64,000 nt of DNA from Saccoglossus kowalevskii (taxonomy: Eukaryota; Hemichordata; Enteropneusta; Harrimaniidae): positions 9,697 to 73,696 of the forward strand of contig NW_003140823.1 of the NCBI RefSeq assembly GCF_000003605.2, read 5' to 3'. Numbering within the stretch: the stretch's first letter is position 1; the number at the start of each line of letters is the position of its first letter. Shown piece after piece: positions 26,701-41,700 of this stretch. The translations under genes were made by a program, and so were the position numbers. The notes under the pieces are model-generated. The model saw only the letters and a program-made list of their open reading frames with translations. It was not told where the DNA came from and searched no databases.

Positions 26701-29700
26701 TTCTTACTGGAGAGTCTAGAAAGCTGTGAGTATTTTGAGAGCTATCATGTAATCAATAAATGGCCTAGAACAGTGTGAGAAATGAAACAAATTGAGATTG
26801 GCAGCCGGAAAATACAATGGTGAGGTAATCAAGTATTTCATTCCTCGCTTCATATCGTATGTGACTAGGACAATCATGGGTATTGACAGTGAATCATAGT
26901 CTACAGTGCATACTCACACAAATATAAAAGATATCCTGCTCTACGTGCAATTTATTATAATCTTAACGTATCACACAAATTTGTGAGCAATTTTGACTGC
27001 TGGGTACGACTGGTTAATGACTGTGGATATTGTGATGGAATACAGCAATTAGGCCATCTCTGTGCAAGATGTCATGTGAAGTGGTGTAAAATGACATCTA
27101 GTACCTTGTTTATTCCTCCATACTGCAATTATCTAATGAAATCTTATTACCTCTCTTTGCAACTTGATTAATTTGATGCCTGTCTCATGATTTCATTCAG
27201 CCAATCACAGACATGTTGATAGGCATGTAGCATTACGTATCATGTAATTGGATGCTTCTTGTCACATGATCTGAATCGGCCAATAGCACTCATTTTCAAT
27301 GATGTAGGAAGCAGACATATTGAATTGCTCTGCCAGCTTTGTGTTTGGGTGTTTCTCATCAACGAATTTAAAATGAACTACTTTCTAAAAATAATTTGAG
27401 CACTACCCGGTACACTGTACAGCTTGTTGGTCGATTAATAATTGAAAAAAAAATGTCTTACAAGACATAAAAATGCAACACACGTTTTATATGTTATTAT
27501 AACAAGAGAGTAACTTTGTTTGTAAGGCATTGTTGGTTAATTAATTACTCAAGGGATTTCTAAACCAACTGATATAATTACATGCTTTCAGCACCTGGCG
27601 TCTTGCTTTCAGCAGTTATTAAAAGATTCTTGTACTAATTACACATAATATCCTCTTCCATTTGCTCTGCTTGTGTGGTTTGTGAATTTGATACGATCTA
27701 GTATGGACACAACAAATCTATAGTCACTCATGCAGTCCCTGTCATATAGACAATATGTACAATTTACTCAACCAGCAGTTTGTAATTTAAAAAAAAAAAA
27801 AATTAATTATTTTTATTTAAACTTTTTTTTCATCCCATGCAAGATATGTCTAGCGTCTTTGTGGAAAAGAATGCAGTTTTAACTTTCTTAAACAACTTCT
27901 TAAATTTGTGACCAATCTTCAGGAACTACTGTTAAAATGTTTTCCAGACCAACTTTCAAAGTTGTATTTATTTAAGTAACATAAACTGTTCCCTGTATTA
28001 TTAAGGAAACATTATCTGCCCACAAAACTTAAAAAGTTTTTTGTTCTTTCAACTAACCATATATGGACAGAGTAGTTGACCAACACTGTTGATTAGCAAT
28101 GTAAACTAATTTCTTGTCAAGTTTACAAATATCTCCCCCTCCCTCCCAAAATGTGCAATATACCTTCCTGTTGCAGTTACTACAGGTGTTATCTTCCCAG
28201 TATGTTGTTCACTCTAATCATACATGTTTATACCATTGACACACCCAACAAAGACTGCTAGGGTTTTTGTTTCCTCCACTGTGGATACATTACCAAAAGT
28301 TTGTTTTTATTAGTAGCCGCAGCTGCCGCCAAGCTGCTTAAACTGCCCTAAAGGTGTTTCAAGTTTTCAGCTCAGTTTTCGGCTGTGATCCCCAGTTTAC
28401 CCTGACTTATCTTTTCATTTTGCCGTAACAAAAACAACAACTTTGTCGCGATTGACAGGCGACATTCCTACCTTTTACAGGTGTAACTTCCATATAATTG
28501 GGTTTCATGTGTACAGGATGGTAAAAGGAAACCCGAACATAACTAGATGGAATTTTTCTAGTACAACAAAGATAATGATGATGATTTTACCTAATAAGAC
28601 CCTAATAATATTTACACTGTAAATTCTAATGGCCAGTAAAAAATACTGTTACATAAAATATGTGTATGATTTATGAATATTTCTGTTTCCTCATTGTAAA
28701 AGTATTATAGAAATCACAATTTTATTTTCCCTAATTATATTTAATATTCCGTCTAACCTGGTACATGGTGAACAAAAATTGTTATTTGAATGATGCTCAA
28801 CTAAGTACCTGCCCCCTGAAAAACATAATTTTTGGAGCCGACTACAATGGCCATTAAGTTGAACGAGTACAGTAATCATCAAATTGCACATAGCATGTAT
28901 GTAACCCATGGTGTAAATCAAAATACTGTAAGTATTTTAACATAGGTGTCACATTTTGGAACTTTTAAAATTTTTCCTGGTACCTGAATTATTCAAATCC
29001 ATGTTTTTTGTAGTCACTGATGCAAATTAAGAATACAGTTTTATTCTGAATGGGATTTAAAAATGAGCTGGTGTCACAGGAGAAGTTATTTTTATCTTGT
29101 GGAAATCATGGTCATTTTGTTTTTGTTGACTATAAAATTTGACCTGTTTGTGAAGCTTATTCTAGAACCAAAACACCTATTAAAATTAGTATACATACGG
29201 TGGTAAAAATGTGTTGCAGACAGCGATATCGATAAGAACATGGCAGTGGAGACTGTTGGCAGTAAAATGATCACGTATGCATATCCAGTTGGTGCCGGAC
29301 ACTAAACAGCACCGGCGGCTTATAATAGTATTATAGAAAGTTCTTTTTTGCTTTCGCTTTAAGATGGTTGTTTTCACAAACAAACACCCTCTATGCTTTG
29401 CAGGCTTTCTTTAATTGTTCTGCGGAACTTTGTGTATATTACGCTCATGAAGTGGTTGGTGTGACTTTCCAGGGTTCTCTTCGTTAGAGTAAACACTCGC
29501 TTTGTGTAAAGTCGGTTTATTCAGTTGTTTACTGTTTGGTTTAGTGATACCAATAGTCATTCTCCCCAATTTTTTCTCAACTATTTATATTTTTATAACT
29601 ATTTATTTTTTGGAATTCTTCTTGTGTATTGTTCCTCTTTGAGCATGGCGGTTTTACTATGCTCGAATTTTTAAGAAAACAATAGAAGTTATTATTATGC

Positions 29701-32700
29701 TAATGAAGGATATTGTTCTGAAATATATCTACTTAGTATCACATCAATTAGGTTTTATTGTTATGCAAATGAGCCACACTGTTCAAAATTCCCAGGGAGA
29801 ACTAATTTAACAAAAAGATATAAGTACTTTATATGAGTTGAAACTAACTTCATGTGGTTAAAATGCAACAAACTGTTTTTGGAAACCAACATGATGCAGA
29901 CATATTGTGTCGTTGCACATATTGATGACTGAATCAGGCTTTATGATATCAATGTTGCTATGGTGATGGAGAAGAAGTTAAATGTGACTAGATGTGACAA
30001 TGTTGCATTGGCTAGTGATTTGTTCATTTCGTATTCCAGTCAGGTACATATGACATCTCATTTATAGCTTTATGTGCTCATTATACCCCCCATAACCATA
30101 CATCTTGGTGCATCTCATGCTTTTTAATGCATAACGTACATTTGTACATCTCGCTAAACATCTACTTCCATTTGTAGCCCTGATTGGCACATTCAAAATT
30201 GGAAAATTCCATTATTTTGTAGGTTATAGCAGTTTTGGTATGAATATAGTTTGTTATTACTGGTATTTGAAAAATCGATGCTACATTTGTACCTAGTACC
30301 TAAGTTTGTGATTATAATAATTTTAGCTTAATTTTTGAAAACAATCAAGACAGTCTAGGGAAATTTATTTTGTTGTGTGCTTGTTGATTCTTGTTTACAA
30401 TGCACGCTGGGATTTGCTGGTTGTATGTATTTGTGTATGTTTGTCTAGTCCACTGATATCTCAAGAACCATGCCTCAAATTACAATGAAATTTGGTATAC
30501 AGGTGTTCTGGGATCATGTGTAGACCAGATTAGATTTTCATTGTTATCTCAAAAACCAGGTAACAGACTAGTACATAGGTTGTCTGGGACCACAAATGAA
30601 ATCAAATTTATTTCTTTTGTTTTCTAGTTAAATTTCTGTTAGTATTATCAACTTCCATTTTGTGTATCAGATTCCTTTCATAGTGTATCTCAAAGGCAAA
30701 AGCTAATAGACTAGTTTTAATTTTGAATATTTGCTATATCTATTCCATGCCTGCAATATAACAGCCATTCTTTATAGGATTTCTTTGATTTATATTGTCA
30801 GGGACGTGAGCTTTTACGCAACGCATCTGTGTTTTCAATTCCGAAATTGCATATTCATTATCATCCCCAAATTATTGCTTCAGTGAGTGAATTGGACAGT
30901 GATTTATCACAACATGAGCTTATTCTGAGTCTTATAGTTATGCCAAACATATACACGCATGTACTTAATAGTTTATTCTTATGAAGTTCTGGACAAATTA
31001 AAGATTATCTTGTTCATGCTTTTATTACTAATACAGTTATGCCATAAGATACTGAAATGAGAAAAAAAATTAGGGTCACCCGATAATTTCCCAAGAAACT
31101 AGGGTTAGAAATGTCATGAAAAATGGTCAAAATTGGTTTCTATGGTGAAATTGTTTTATAATATGACTAATTTAGATTGGTGACGTGAAATGAAAAAGAC
31201 GTATATTATCATTGATATGAATCCTAGTAATATTATAACATTTTAACAAATTTACATTTAATCTATTGAGTTTCCAATGTTTGCAATTTTATGGGGAGTT
31301 CTCTCCCATAATGCATTGCATATATGTGCAGTAACATGCTCAGTAGTGCAAAATTTTAATCTGCCTTAATTGGTATTAAAGGACACAAACATTTGCTTTT
31401 CATACTGTTTTAAAGACGTTAATTAATGCCCACAGTTGTGATCCCTAAAAGTTTATAAATTTTTGGCTAAATCTCATTCCAAGTAAACCTATCTGATAAT
31501 GAACATTTTAATTTCTAAATGTGTCCATTTGCTATGACTTTATGAATATCCAGTATTAGCCTCGCATTTCACCTCCAACATTTTGAAATTGCAAAATTAA
31601 ATCCCCGTAATTAATTGTAACCAGTGGTTTGACCTGTGCATGTGTACTGTACCTGACTTGTCATATTAATCTGTTCTCATACGCATGTTTACCAATCCTT
31701 TCAGTATAGGCATAAAAATCAATAACGACATGAACTTACGTGTGTTTCAATCTATTAATTCATTTTGAACCAGGTTCTATGTTTTTGGATAAAAAATATG
31801 AAGTACGGTATGATTAGATGAAAGGATTATTTATTGTAAATCTCATTACTTTTTATTTATGAAATTTATATTAATTTCCCATCTTACCTATGTAGCACGA
31901 GATCAACTCCTGTTAACTCTAAAATTAAATTGTTAAACCGGTTTTGATGAAAACGTTGGTAATGACTGATTAATTGAAATAATTTCTGTAGAAAAAACGA
32001 TACCATGAATATCTACATCGGTAGGTCACATGATCTAACGTTTCAACACGCACAAAGGCGAGGTGAATATTTGATGAATCTGCTTTCTTTGTCAGTTCAT
32101 TTGCGCATCTTGAATCAAAATTTCAGTGAATAATCAAAGCCAAAAAAAAAGTTGCTAAATGTTTCATCAATTTGCAAGCAGAGAAAGGGCATAGTAATGT
32201 TCTGTAGTAGACCTACTTCGTTTCCACGATCTGTGAGACTAAATTTGCCACTTTTAATGATTTCCTGTGTGAATGTTACTTGCATTAATGGTTTATGCCA
32301 GCATCATAAAAAAAGGCAGATGATGCAGAAACTGTTGACAAGGTACTAGCGAAATATGGTTCAGGGTACTCAGAGTGAATTAAGTGAATGAGTATAAAAT
32401 CGTCAATTCAAAAATACAGGAGCGACGTTATTAGTAACTACTAATGTCAAAAAGTATTAAAATACATTCATCATATTCCCAACATTACTGTCATGTCTGC
32501 ATCATTTAGTGGAGGAAATACATTTTGAACAAACCCCATGAAAATGTTCAAGAGGATATGAAAAAAAAAAACGGAAATAAAAGCTGGTATCATGTGGATA
32601 TGGTGATTCACTATATTACTGGCAGTGATAGATGAGGAGGGATGAACAGGAAAATAGAAGCGCAATGAGAAATTTAGACATTAAGCTCAGTGAATATGGA

Positions 32701-35700
32701 TATTCAGATTAAAATAGCCGTTAAAATGAAAGGGATTAGACACTGTCGAAGAGAAGGATGGATTTTACATCGCCGGGACATTGTAAACAATCTGTATAAT
32801 ATCCAAGAGCTTGCCGGAAAATAATCAATAAAAGTGGTTGAGTTGAATTACGGAAAATACAGAAAATTGGTGACTTGAAAAGACAGCCGCTTTAAAACGA
32901 CATTAAGTTCACAGATAATGCAAAATGCATTGTGTTCAGATTAGCGTAATTACTGAAAAAAACAAAACTAGAAATCTATAAAATACCTGAATGATGATAC
33001 TAATCAGAAGTTTCCGATCATAATGATGATTATTCTTGTCGTGCAATTGTTTCTCAAGTACATGAAGCTTATTTGGTTGTCAGTCAGATAAGGGGTGTTC
33101 TCAAATTGTTGAAGTTCACCAAAAAAAGGAATGGTATTTTCTAGGGGAGGGCGGGGGGCTGTTGGTGAAAAGGCTATTTCTTCTTGGTGATGAACATTGA
33201 TTTTAAATTTCCATCGTTTGTTTTTTGTTGTGTTTCCAGAGTTTGTATGGTCAACTATATTGTAAACTTTGAGAACACCCCTAAATAAATAACTAGAATT
33301 GATTTATTTTGTTCTTATCACAGTTTCTCTTTACCTTGTCTTGCATTATAGCATAAATATATACTGTATAAATTTTTTTAAATTGTTCACATATTTATTT
33401 TTGCAGTGGTGAAGTTTTTTGCATCTTTAGTCATGGTGTCAAAATATTTTCACAAAAAAATATATTCGTGCAAAGTTTCCCTTTGCTTGAATGTAAGCGA
33501 CAGCTTTGTCTTTGATTTGAAGAAAACTGCTCTTGGCTATAATAAAAATTTTGTAGTAGTTGGTTATTGTAGTGTTTAGTAGACCACACAATACTCCACT
33601 TTATTTTTGTTAAGTGACTTTTTACTGCCACCACTATGTTGGACACCAAGACTGCTTTGCCATGTGTGTCTGTGTCTTGAGATTGTTACAGGATTGCAAC
33701 AAGCTGGATCAAACCAACATTAAATGGAAATATGAAACTACAAATGAATATAATAATACAAGATAAAGTTACTTTTCAATCTATTACATCCAATCATATA
33801 AATGTTTGACAAAGTTATACAGATAAATTAATACTGGCAAAGTCTTGCATGTTAGCAGACTGGTACACTCTTGTGATGGAAAGTTTGTTCTTAATACCAG
33901 CAACTTATTGAGAAATGTTGCCATTTGGATGTCTGAAACAATACAGTGGTGCAGTCAGTAACAAACCTATCAACAACTTACCTGCCAATCTTGCTGTTTT
34001 AGTGTCTGAAACAATATGGCGGTGACAGTGATCCGAAAATGTTTTCACATTTAATGTTTTCACACTGGACCACATCATAAATTTTTGGTCAAAATTTGTT
34101 TTTTTGGGGAAATTTAAAGCTGCCAATAGATATTTCAAGATTACTTTAAATCGTAATTTTCAATACAAATAATAGTCTCGCTACCTTAAGTGGCAGTCTG
34201 ATATATTGTCCATCCTCTCTGAGTTAAGAAACATCTGAGCATATGAGAATGAGAAAACAATTTACTTTGATTATCCATTGAATTGTCCACGTTTCCCACT
34301 GCTTGACCTGAGAACCAGAAAATTAATTCTTGTAACATAAATAATGCTGTTGACACCCATCGGTAAGCGCTGCTGTTAACAATACTTCAATTGTTTTCCC
34401 GGTTTTTCTATAGTGTTTGTTTTTTCACTAATAGTTCTGGAAATAAGTGCCGGTAAACACTTGGTTGGTAGCGGCAGTTTTGGATCAGTCACTGAGTGAT
34501 AGCTATGGTGTGCGTCTCCACGTTCTGATTCTCAAGTGCGCATACAACTGGACGTAGATCACGGATTGTTGACTTAGCGAGTTTTCTTTTTTAAATGTAC
34601 AATAGAATGATTGATATTATTCCATCAGTCATGTGCAGTGTAATTTTTTTATTTCAGTTGAAAAACAACAACACCCAGCCGTTATCAAGTGCTTTGGAAA
34701 GTATGTTTTTTGTGTCAATAGCATTGGAGATAAAAGCAAAAAAAAAAATTGAGAGTAATTTCCGTTAATGGATGTGTCAATTTCGCCAAGAAATTGTTTG
34801 TCCAAGTGGCATATGCTGTCTGAAAAGTGTCTTATCATAGCTGTAGTCGTATAATTGTTGTCTGAAATCGGAACAAGTGATCAGACAGGATAGTGGTTTA
34901 AACTATATACCTTTATTTATCAAATATACTGACTAATTTTGTCATGCCTTCTTGGTCTCAGCACCTCATCAGACATCTTTTTGCAATTACTGTATGTAGA
35001 ATATTCCAGGGTCACAAATGGTTATTTTCAAATCCTTGTGATCAACAGTTCAATTACCACTGTCAGTAATAATGGGGTTTCTTAAAAACATCCATTTACT
35101 ACATCTACATTTGATCACATTCAAAGCATAGTGCTTCAGATGTAATTTGGAAATTAGTGCCACTGACTCTTCTAACGGTTATGTAAGTGCTACTAGTGGA
35201 GCAAATATGAAAACTTGTTTAAGGTATTTGTCTAAGAGACGTGGTTGGAGATAGTGAGATGTTTCATTGGATGGGGGGGGGGGGGGGGGAGGGAGATGGG
35301 TGTGGTTTGTGATGATAGGGTCTTTCATTTTTTCCCCCATTTCATTACCTTCATTACTCAGTCCTAATCTGTGTAATTATTCCGATGTTTTAACAAATAT
35401 TTGTATGCGGATGCTGCTTCTGTGTTGAACAAACGCAATATAGCTAATAACATTCTCCAGGGTTTTAAAATCTTCTATGAAATTATAAGAATATCCGGCT
35501 GCAAACATTTGATGTTTCAACAATATATGCTGTTAACGTTCTATAGGGTTTTAAAATCTTCTATGAAATTATAAGAATATCTAGTTGCAAACATTTGATG
35601 TACCAACAATATATGTTTCACAAGATGGTTGTTATTCATTTGTGGATAGTGAAATAGTGTAAACATGATTAATAATCATGTTTTACGAGAGTTTGATAGT

Positions 35701-38700
35701 TTTATTACTTGTTTATTAAAAATGCTTAATAAATTAAACCACTTTTAATTTGATACTGTTTTGGCAATAAAATTGAAATATTTTGTGCAATGATAACAGA
35801 AGTATTTATTACTTTACAGGAATTAATGCTTTTTAATTGAGTCTACGATGTTATGGCAGAGTAAATTAGTCAAATAAGAAAGGAAAATGTTGTAACAAAC
35901 AAGATCTGTCTCAGCTTTGTGCAAAAATAATCAAACTCTAAACGTATAGCATTAATCCTTAATGTTAGCATAATCTTGGCAGTGTAACATGCAAAGCATA
36001 GCCCAGATTAGGATATCAGGATTAGATCCTGGTGTTACCATGTATCAGCTGTTATTAATGCCCACTACTACATGCCTAATTTGTAAGAGAGAACAATTTT
36101 AAATTCAGTTCCTGTGAAATTTTAACTTTTACCAGAATTAAAATGTACCCACAATCAAAGTGTACCAGTATATTGTACGTTGTCACATGAAACATTTTTT
36201 ATGCTGGAGTCACTGGAGTGAATTAAGTTTTGTTTTATATTATGCAAACCTATACCCCCAGATTTAAATTGGTACGTTCCTTATTGGAACCTGTTCTTGT
36301 AAGTCTTAAAATTAAAACACGAATTTTAAAAATGCTGTTGTGGCATTGAACTACATCCATATCAATTTATATTATCTAAATCATATATTAATTTCAGAAG
36401 CATACAGTATGCCTAATTAGAATAAATTCAGCGCTTTTTTTTCCCTGACAATATTATCATCCAGTTAATGTCACAGAAAACTATATCCTGGGGTGCTGTG
36501 TTTTTAATGTGTCTTTATTACCAATGGAATAAAGAAAACGTGACCAGGTGGTCTTTTATAGCTCCAGAACTAATCACTATACCAAACATTACTTGTTGTT
36601 GTTATTGCCATAATTATGTAAGTTTGCATACCATACAATGTTTAATTGTTACTTTTTCTTGCTGTCTGGGTCTTTATTGCCTCTCGCTTTGTAACATTGA
36701 GTGTAGCATCTGTGTTTGGAAACCATGATGTGTCAGCACAAATAAAAACTTTTGCCACCATCACAAATTTTAAACCCACATAATTTTTTCATAATTTTTC
36801 AAAAAATTTGATAAAGACTTGTAACTATTAAAAATTCATGGCTATTAGGTTCAAAATGATGAAAAAAAAATGTAGAAAAATACATAAAAAACAGGTAAAA
36901 TTTTCACCAAAAATTATAGCACTCAAGGGGTTAAAAAAGCCATAAAAATAATAAAGACTTATTATTCTGACATTTGCATAACAATTTGTTATTAACATAA
37001 TCTTGCCTTGCTCAATCATCATAAGATGAATGGGAACATATATGAGGGGAGAAATGTCTGTATTCGTTGTTGTTGTGTTGGTGTGGTTCAATCTAGATTC
37101 TCATTACACATGATTGTAGTAGTTATAAAATGTTTTTTGTGTATGTGGTGTGCAGTTGGCTGCTTATGGGAAAAATGTAGAGTGAAACTAATGCTAGGTC
37201 ATCGCTAAGGTTATTAGGTCATCACCAAGGACCGCCTGTGTTGTATAAGCTGTAGCTGTATGTGGGATATATTATAACTTCCTGCGAGTTTGTAGCAAAA
37301 GGATACATTAAAAAAAATGCACCCGAAACCTGCTACCGCCTGTGTCTTACATGACAGAAATGCACTCGAAACCTTCTGCCATCTGTGTCTGTTTAAAAAA
37401 GTATTAAATCTTATTTTATTTATCAAAGTTAAAATTTTGTTCATCTTAAAAAAAAGAAAGACAAACAATTCAATTTTGTTTTTACTACGGGACACTGTTA
37501 GGTAAAAGTTTTTGAAGCTAGAACAATTTCTTTTGGATTATTTGTAAATTTGAGTAAGGAATTTGTATTCAATATATGGATGTATGTATGTCTTATAACA
37601 AATCTGGTACATTGTTTGTTTGGTGAGAGAGAATTGACGATGTTGAAACCGGGTGTGTGCTGTTCATGTAATTGTGTTGACACATGGAAACTTTTGAATT
37701 TCACAAGGGACACATTTACCATATATTTTTAGGTTTTGGTGAGTAGGCGTAGTAATAGTAAAAGCTGGAAAGAGCCACAGCTGAATTAGATTTGATCTAA
37801 TTGAACATCCCCTGAGCTAATGTACAGTAGCTATATGTTTCACTGCTCTGTTTTCTATACAACAATTTTAGTATTAGGAGCACTTTTTATTACAATATTT
37901 TATTTTCAACATCTTCTCGTGTTTATGGTGGACTCAGTGGAGCTATCTAACAAAAAAAAAAATCAATTGACAATAATGCATATAGCAGTTATCGCTGTCT
38001 TCTTAACACAATGCACTGCATAAATTAAACATTGCAGTGCATTTTGGGTAAAACTAACAGTTGAATTATGGGTGAAAAGACTCTTGCATCTATAGTTGGT
38101 AGTGGTTTGTATCTGTTCATGCTTTGATTAGACTGTTGGTTCCAACATCATTTCACCTATAAAGAAGTGTAAGTCTGTTTTGATGAGTAATATTTTTCTC
38201 TCTCTCATATTTGCAGCTTGTTTTGCCGGAGAGTACAAAGTAAACATTGGTAATTCAGCATGTAAAGCTTGTCCTGCACAGAGTTATTCTCTAAGCCAGG
38301 CCTCTGCACAATGTCTATGCACAGAAGGCTACTACAGAGCAAACAAAGACCCTGTTTCTGATCCATGTACAGGTAAGTCACTTTTGTTGGTATACATATT
38401 TATTTCTATCTACACTCATTCTCCATACAAAAAAAAAAAGTGTAAGTAAACATATCTCATTGGTGGATGCTCATCATGTGATCCAAATTATGGCTTGTTA
38501 TTGGTTAAGGTATACTACCATATCCCTGCAAATGAAATTCTGCTTTCATCTTTTTATCCAACTTTCATACCTCATTTTCTGTAACATTTCAATAGCAACC
38601 ACTAAACATGAAACAATTGGAAGGCATTGATCAACTATCTGCATTCAAGCCTGATCTTTGACCTTACCAGTCACATGATCAAATCACCCTGTTAGTGATT

Positions 38701-41700
38701 TGATATTGCTGGCCTTGCCAACTTTAGTAGAGACTGTAATCCCATCTTGAAGGACAAACCAGTAAATAGTAACAAACAGAAAATTGTGTTGAAACTCAGC
38801 AACTCAGCATATATACTCAGATTTGGCAGTTTTCATTATATTATTGATACAAGACAATATATAAAATAAGCATTCATTGCATTATTCTTTAAGTTTTAAA
38901 TATCATCAACTTTGGCAGTTACTGAAGTTTGTTGATTTGAAATAACTTGAAATAAAAAAAAAATCCAATACTAATGGTGAATTAAATTAAAAACTGGTGA
39001 ATTTTAAAACCTTTCATTTTAAAATCATACCAAGGCAGATAACAAATGGAATTTCACTGACCATCAAAAATTATATTCTTGGTTCTGCTGTTATATTTGA
39101 CAGAACCAAGAATAATGACCCAAAGTGTTACTATTTAATGTGTTGGAGTTATTCGGTCAATATGTCTGTTCGGTCCTGGGAAAAGGAGGCGGGTTTATTG
39201 AACTGGTCTGCTAACCCATAATCAGGCTTCATCACATAACAAGAGAAACTGGTCTTTAAATTAAAGTATGGTATCCCAGCAACAATTTTATGACTAGAGT
39301 GGATTTAAAATGTTCCACTTTTATTACCTGTTCACTAAAATTGGTAATTGTTCTTTGTTTAGGACAAACACCTTGCACTTCCTAAAACATTTTATTTCTA
39401 ATGTATACCCCCCACCCCCGAGTCCTGTTCATATTCCGATTTATTACTCCCCTGTCATCATTCTCATTGTTGATTTCCATTCTGATTATTATTCTTCCAT
39501 AATGCTGCTATCTTTTTGCATCATTTCATATCAAAATTACCAAATAGAATAAATCATGTCTACATGTCATATATTGTTCTCATATATTAATTTTCATAAA
39601 TTGTACAAAGAAAGTATTTCTACGTGTTTGCGAAGTAGTTAAGGGAATAGCTTGATTATTCAAAACTTGCAAAATAACACTTGCCTTTTAATAATAATCA
39701 TTATAAGTCAAGTTTTTTGTTTGTTTGTGATCTTGCCCGATTTATTACTATGAATTGTTCTAACTAATGCATTTATTTCTTTTCTCAGCACCTCCATCTG
39801 AGCCAACTGGTGTACGAGCAACTGTCAGTGAGTCCTCGGTGGTTACGTTGTTTTGGAATCGACCACATAACACTGGTGGACGTATAGACATTTTCTATAG
39901 AATAGAATGTGAACTGTGTCATGGGGATCAATGTCAACCATGTTCTTACACAGTACAGTATTCACCAACACAGTACGGACTGACATCTTCGTCTGTTAAC
40001 ATCAGCAGACTCGACTCTTACACTGAGTACAGATTTAAAGTGTATGCAGAAAATGGCGTGTCCAGATTGAGTGGTATTGAAAGTTATGCAACAGTGAATG
40101 CTACTACCTCCTCAGCTGGTAAGTCACACCCCTATTTATAATGAATTGTTCCATTACGCATATATCTAAAATATTAACACCAACTTTCATAGTTATACCA
40201 ATTATAAAATCTTGTCTTTAATATTTGTTGTTTGTATTTATATTTGTAATATATAAAAAAAGTGAATGGAATTGAGAAATTGGTTGCACATTTTGACACT
40301 GTAATTTTGCTTTTAAAGAACGATGGTTGTTGTGCAGTGAGGATTTGAATTCCATGTATTTTACATGTTTTGTGTTTCTTTAAGTCTCAAATTGAACACA
40401 ACGCGGCATGACAACCACCGCCCTTTAATAAATTTTACATGGAACTGTTAGTTGCTGCTGAAGCTGTTTTAGGTCTGAATTAATAGACTTTAAAGATTTA
40501 ATAGCGTTGAATTAATTCAAGCTTTAGGCGATCACATAAATTATGTTTAAATGATTTCCCATCTGTGATTTTAATAAATTTATGTTGTTTCTGCTTTTTG
40601 GTATGTTTTTTTGCTGACAGTCTTTACCCAAATTAAAGTAATTATGTGGCCATTTTATGTTGAAATTGCTGTGGTTATGGAATTGAATTTTGGGAGTTTG
40701 TTTAAAAAAAATTATTGAATGGATCCAGTAAGTGTAAAGTTGGAAAATTGTGAATTCTTAACAGCAAGGGATTGAAGAAGGATTTAGTTCTATGATGGAT
40801 GTTGTTTCTACTAGTTGTCTTTAGGAGATTTAGTTGTATAATACTGAACCTGGTAAGTGGAGATCTGGATTTTTTGAGATTATAAAGAGCTGTATTGTAT
40901 TACAATAGCACATGCAGTGTCTGCCCTATGGGTTTAAGAATACAATCTCTAGATAATCTACATTAGTTGGAGTTGATAAATAACAAACATATGTTTTATT
41001 CTGATGGAAGATTTGTCATTGTCATCTTCTGTCGCTTCCAATATTAGAATTTAAGAATTTTTTTTATTGATAATTACACACTGATGGTAAATAGTTTATG
41101 GAATTTGTAAAAAGCTCACGTTATGAATGAACATCAGCTATCATGCTTTCCTGAAAATATGCAGCAGTTTATTTTGTACAACCCCAATGCAGATTTATGA
41201 ACCTAGTGGCCATACTATTATTGATTGGCTTAATGATTAGGATAGAGTGTTGGATACCCAATGAATTTCACTTTGAATGGATCATTGTAGATTGCCTAAT
41301 GTCGCCATTAGCTCAAATATTATGACAGAGGTTCCATCAATTCAATACTTTCTTTGTTTCCTAATTGTTCACTGTTGAATAGTAACTTGTTGCCAGTTTT
41401 TTTCAAATCATTTGTGTAAGGTTTTTTGGACCACTGTAATGCAGCTGACACATTTTACTGGTGTGAGTCATTGGGGGTAAATCTGTGAAATAGTAATGTT
41501 TGGTTTTCCAATGTTTGTTGACCTTAAACTTTCCAACTCATTTACTGCTTTGTCTGGATAAAACAGCTGGTGCCACCAACCCTCTGTCCCCCCTCCAACT
41601 ACCAGTTGATAAGATTTCCATGACAACTCCATCAGATGTATCAAGACACAGTGTCATCAAAACTGATTAAATAAATGAAAACTAACATCTTGTCAACAAT

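Larger units (their letters stand above)
5009..38216 (+). other. Eph intron 3 (33.2 kb)
   Basis: Donor GTAAAT, acceptor TTTGCAG. This very long, AT-rich intron separates the ligand-binding exon from the EGF-like exon. It holds inverted-repeat elements (11014-11119, 13201-13391, 25213-25279, 33091-33282), minisatellite-like duplications (14636-14729, 16961-17133, 35435-35615), simple repeats and a possible regulatory block at 8740-9600. Apart from the weak minus-strand candidate at 8487-8666 I saw no other exon. A canonical AATAAA at 5421-5426 could serve intronic polyadenylation, but this hexamer is frequent here by chance. Confidence 0.85.

Noticed and set aside
30410-30760. Region with repeated ATCTCAA.AACCA phrases resembling a dispersed repeat
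   Set aside because: Similarity between the phrases is too short and patchy to define an element without a genome search.
36721-36940. Possible second piggyBac-like element ending near GGGGTTAA at 36927
   Set aside because: The left end (CTTTTGCCACCA) and right end do not form a consistent inverted repeat.
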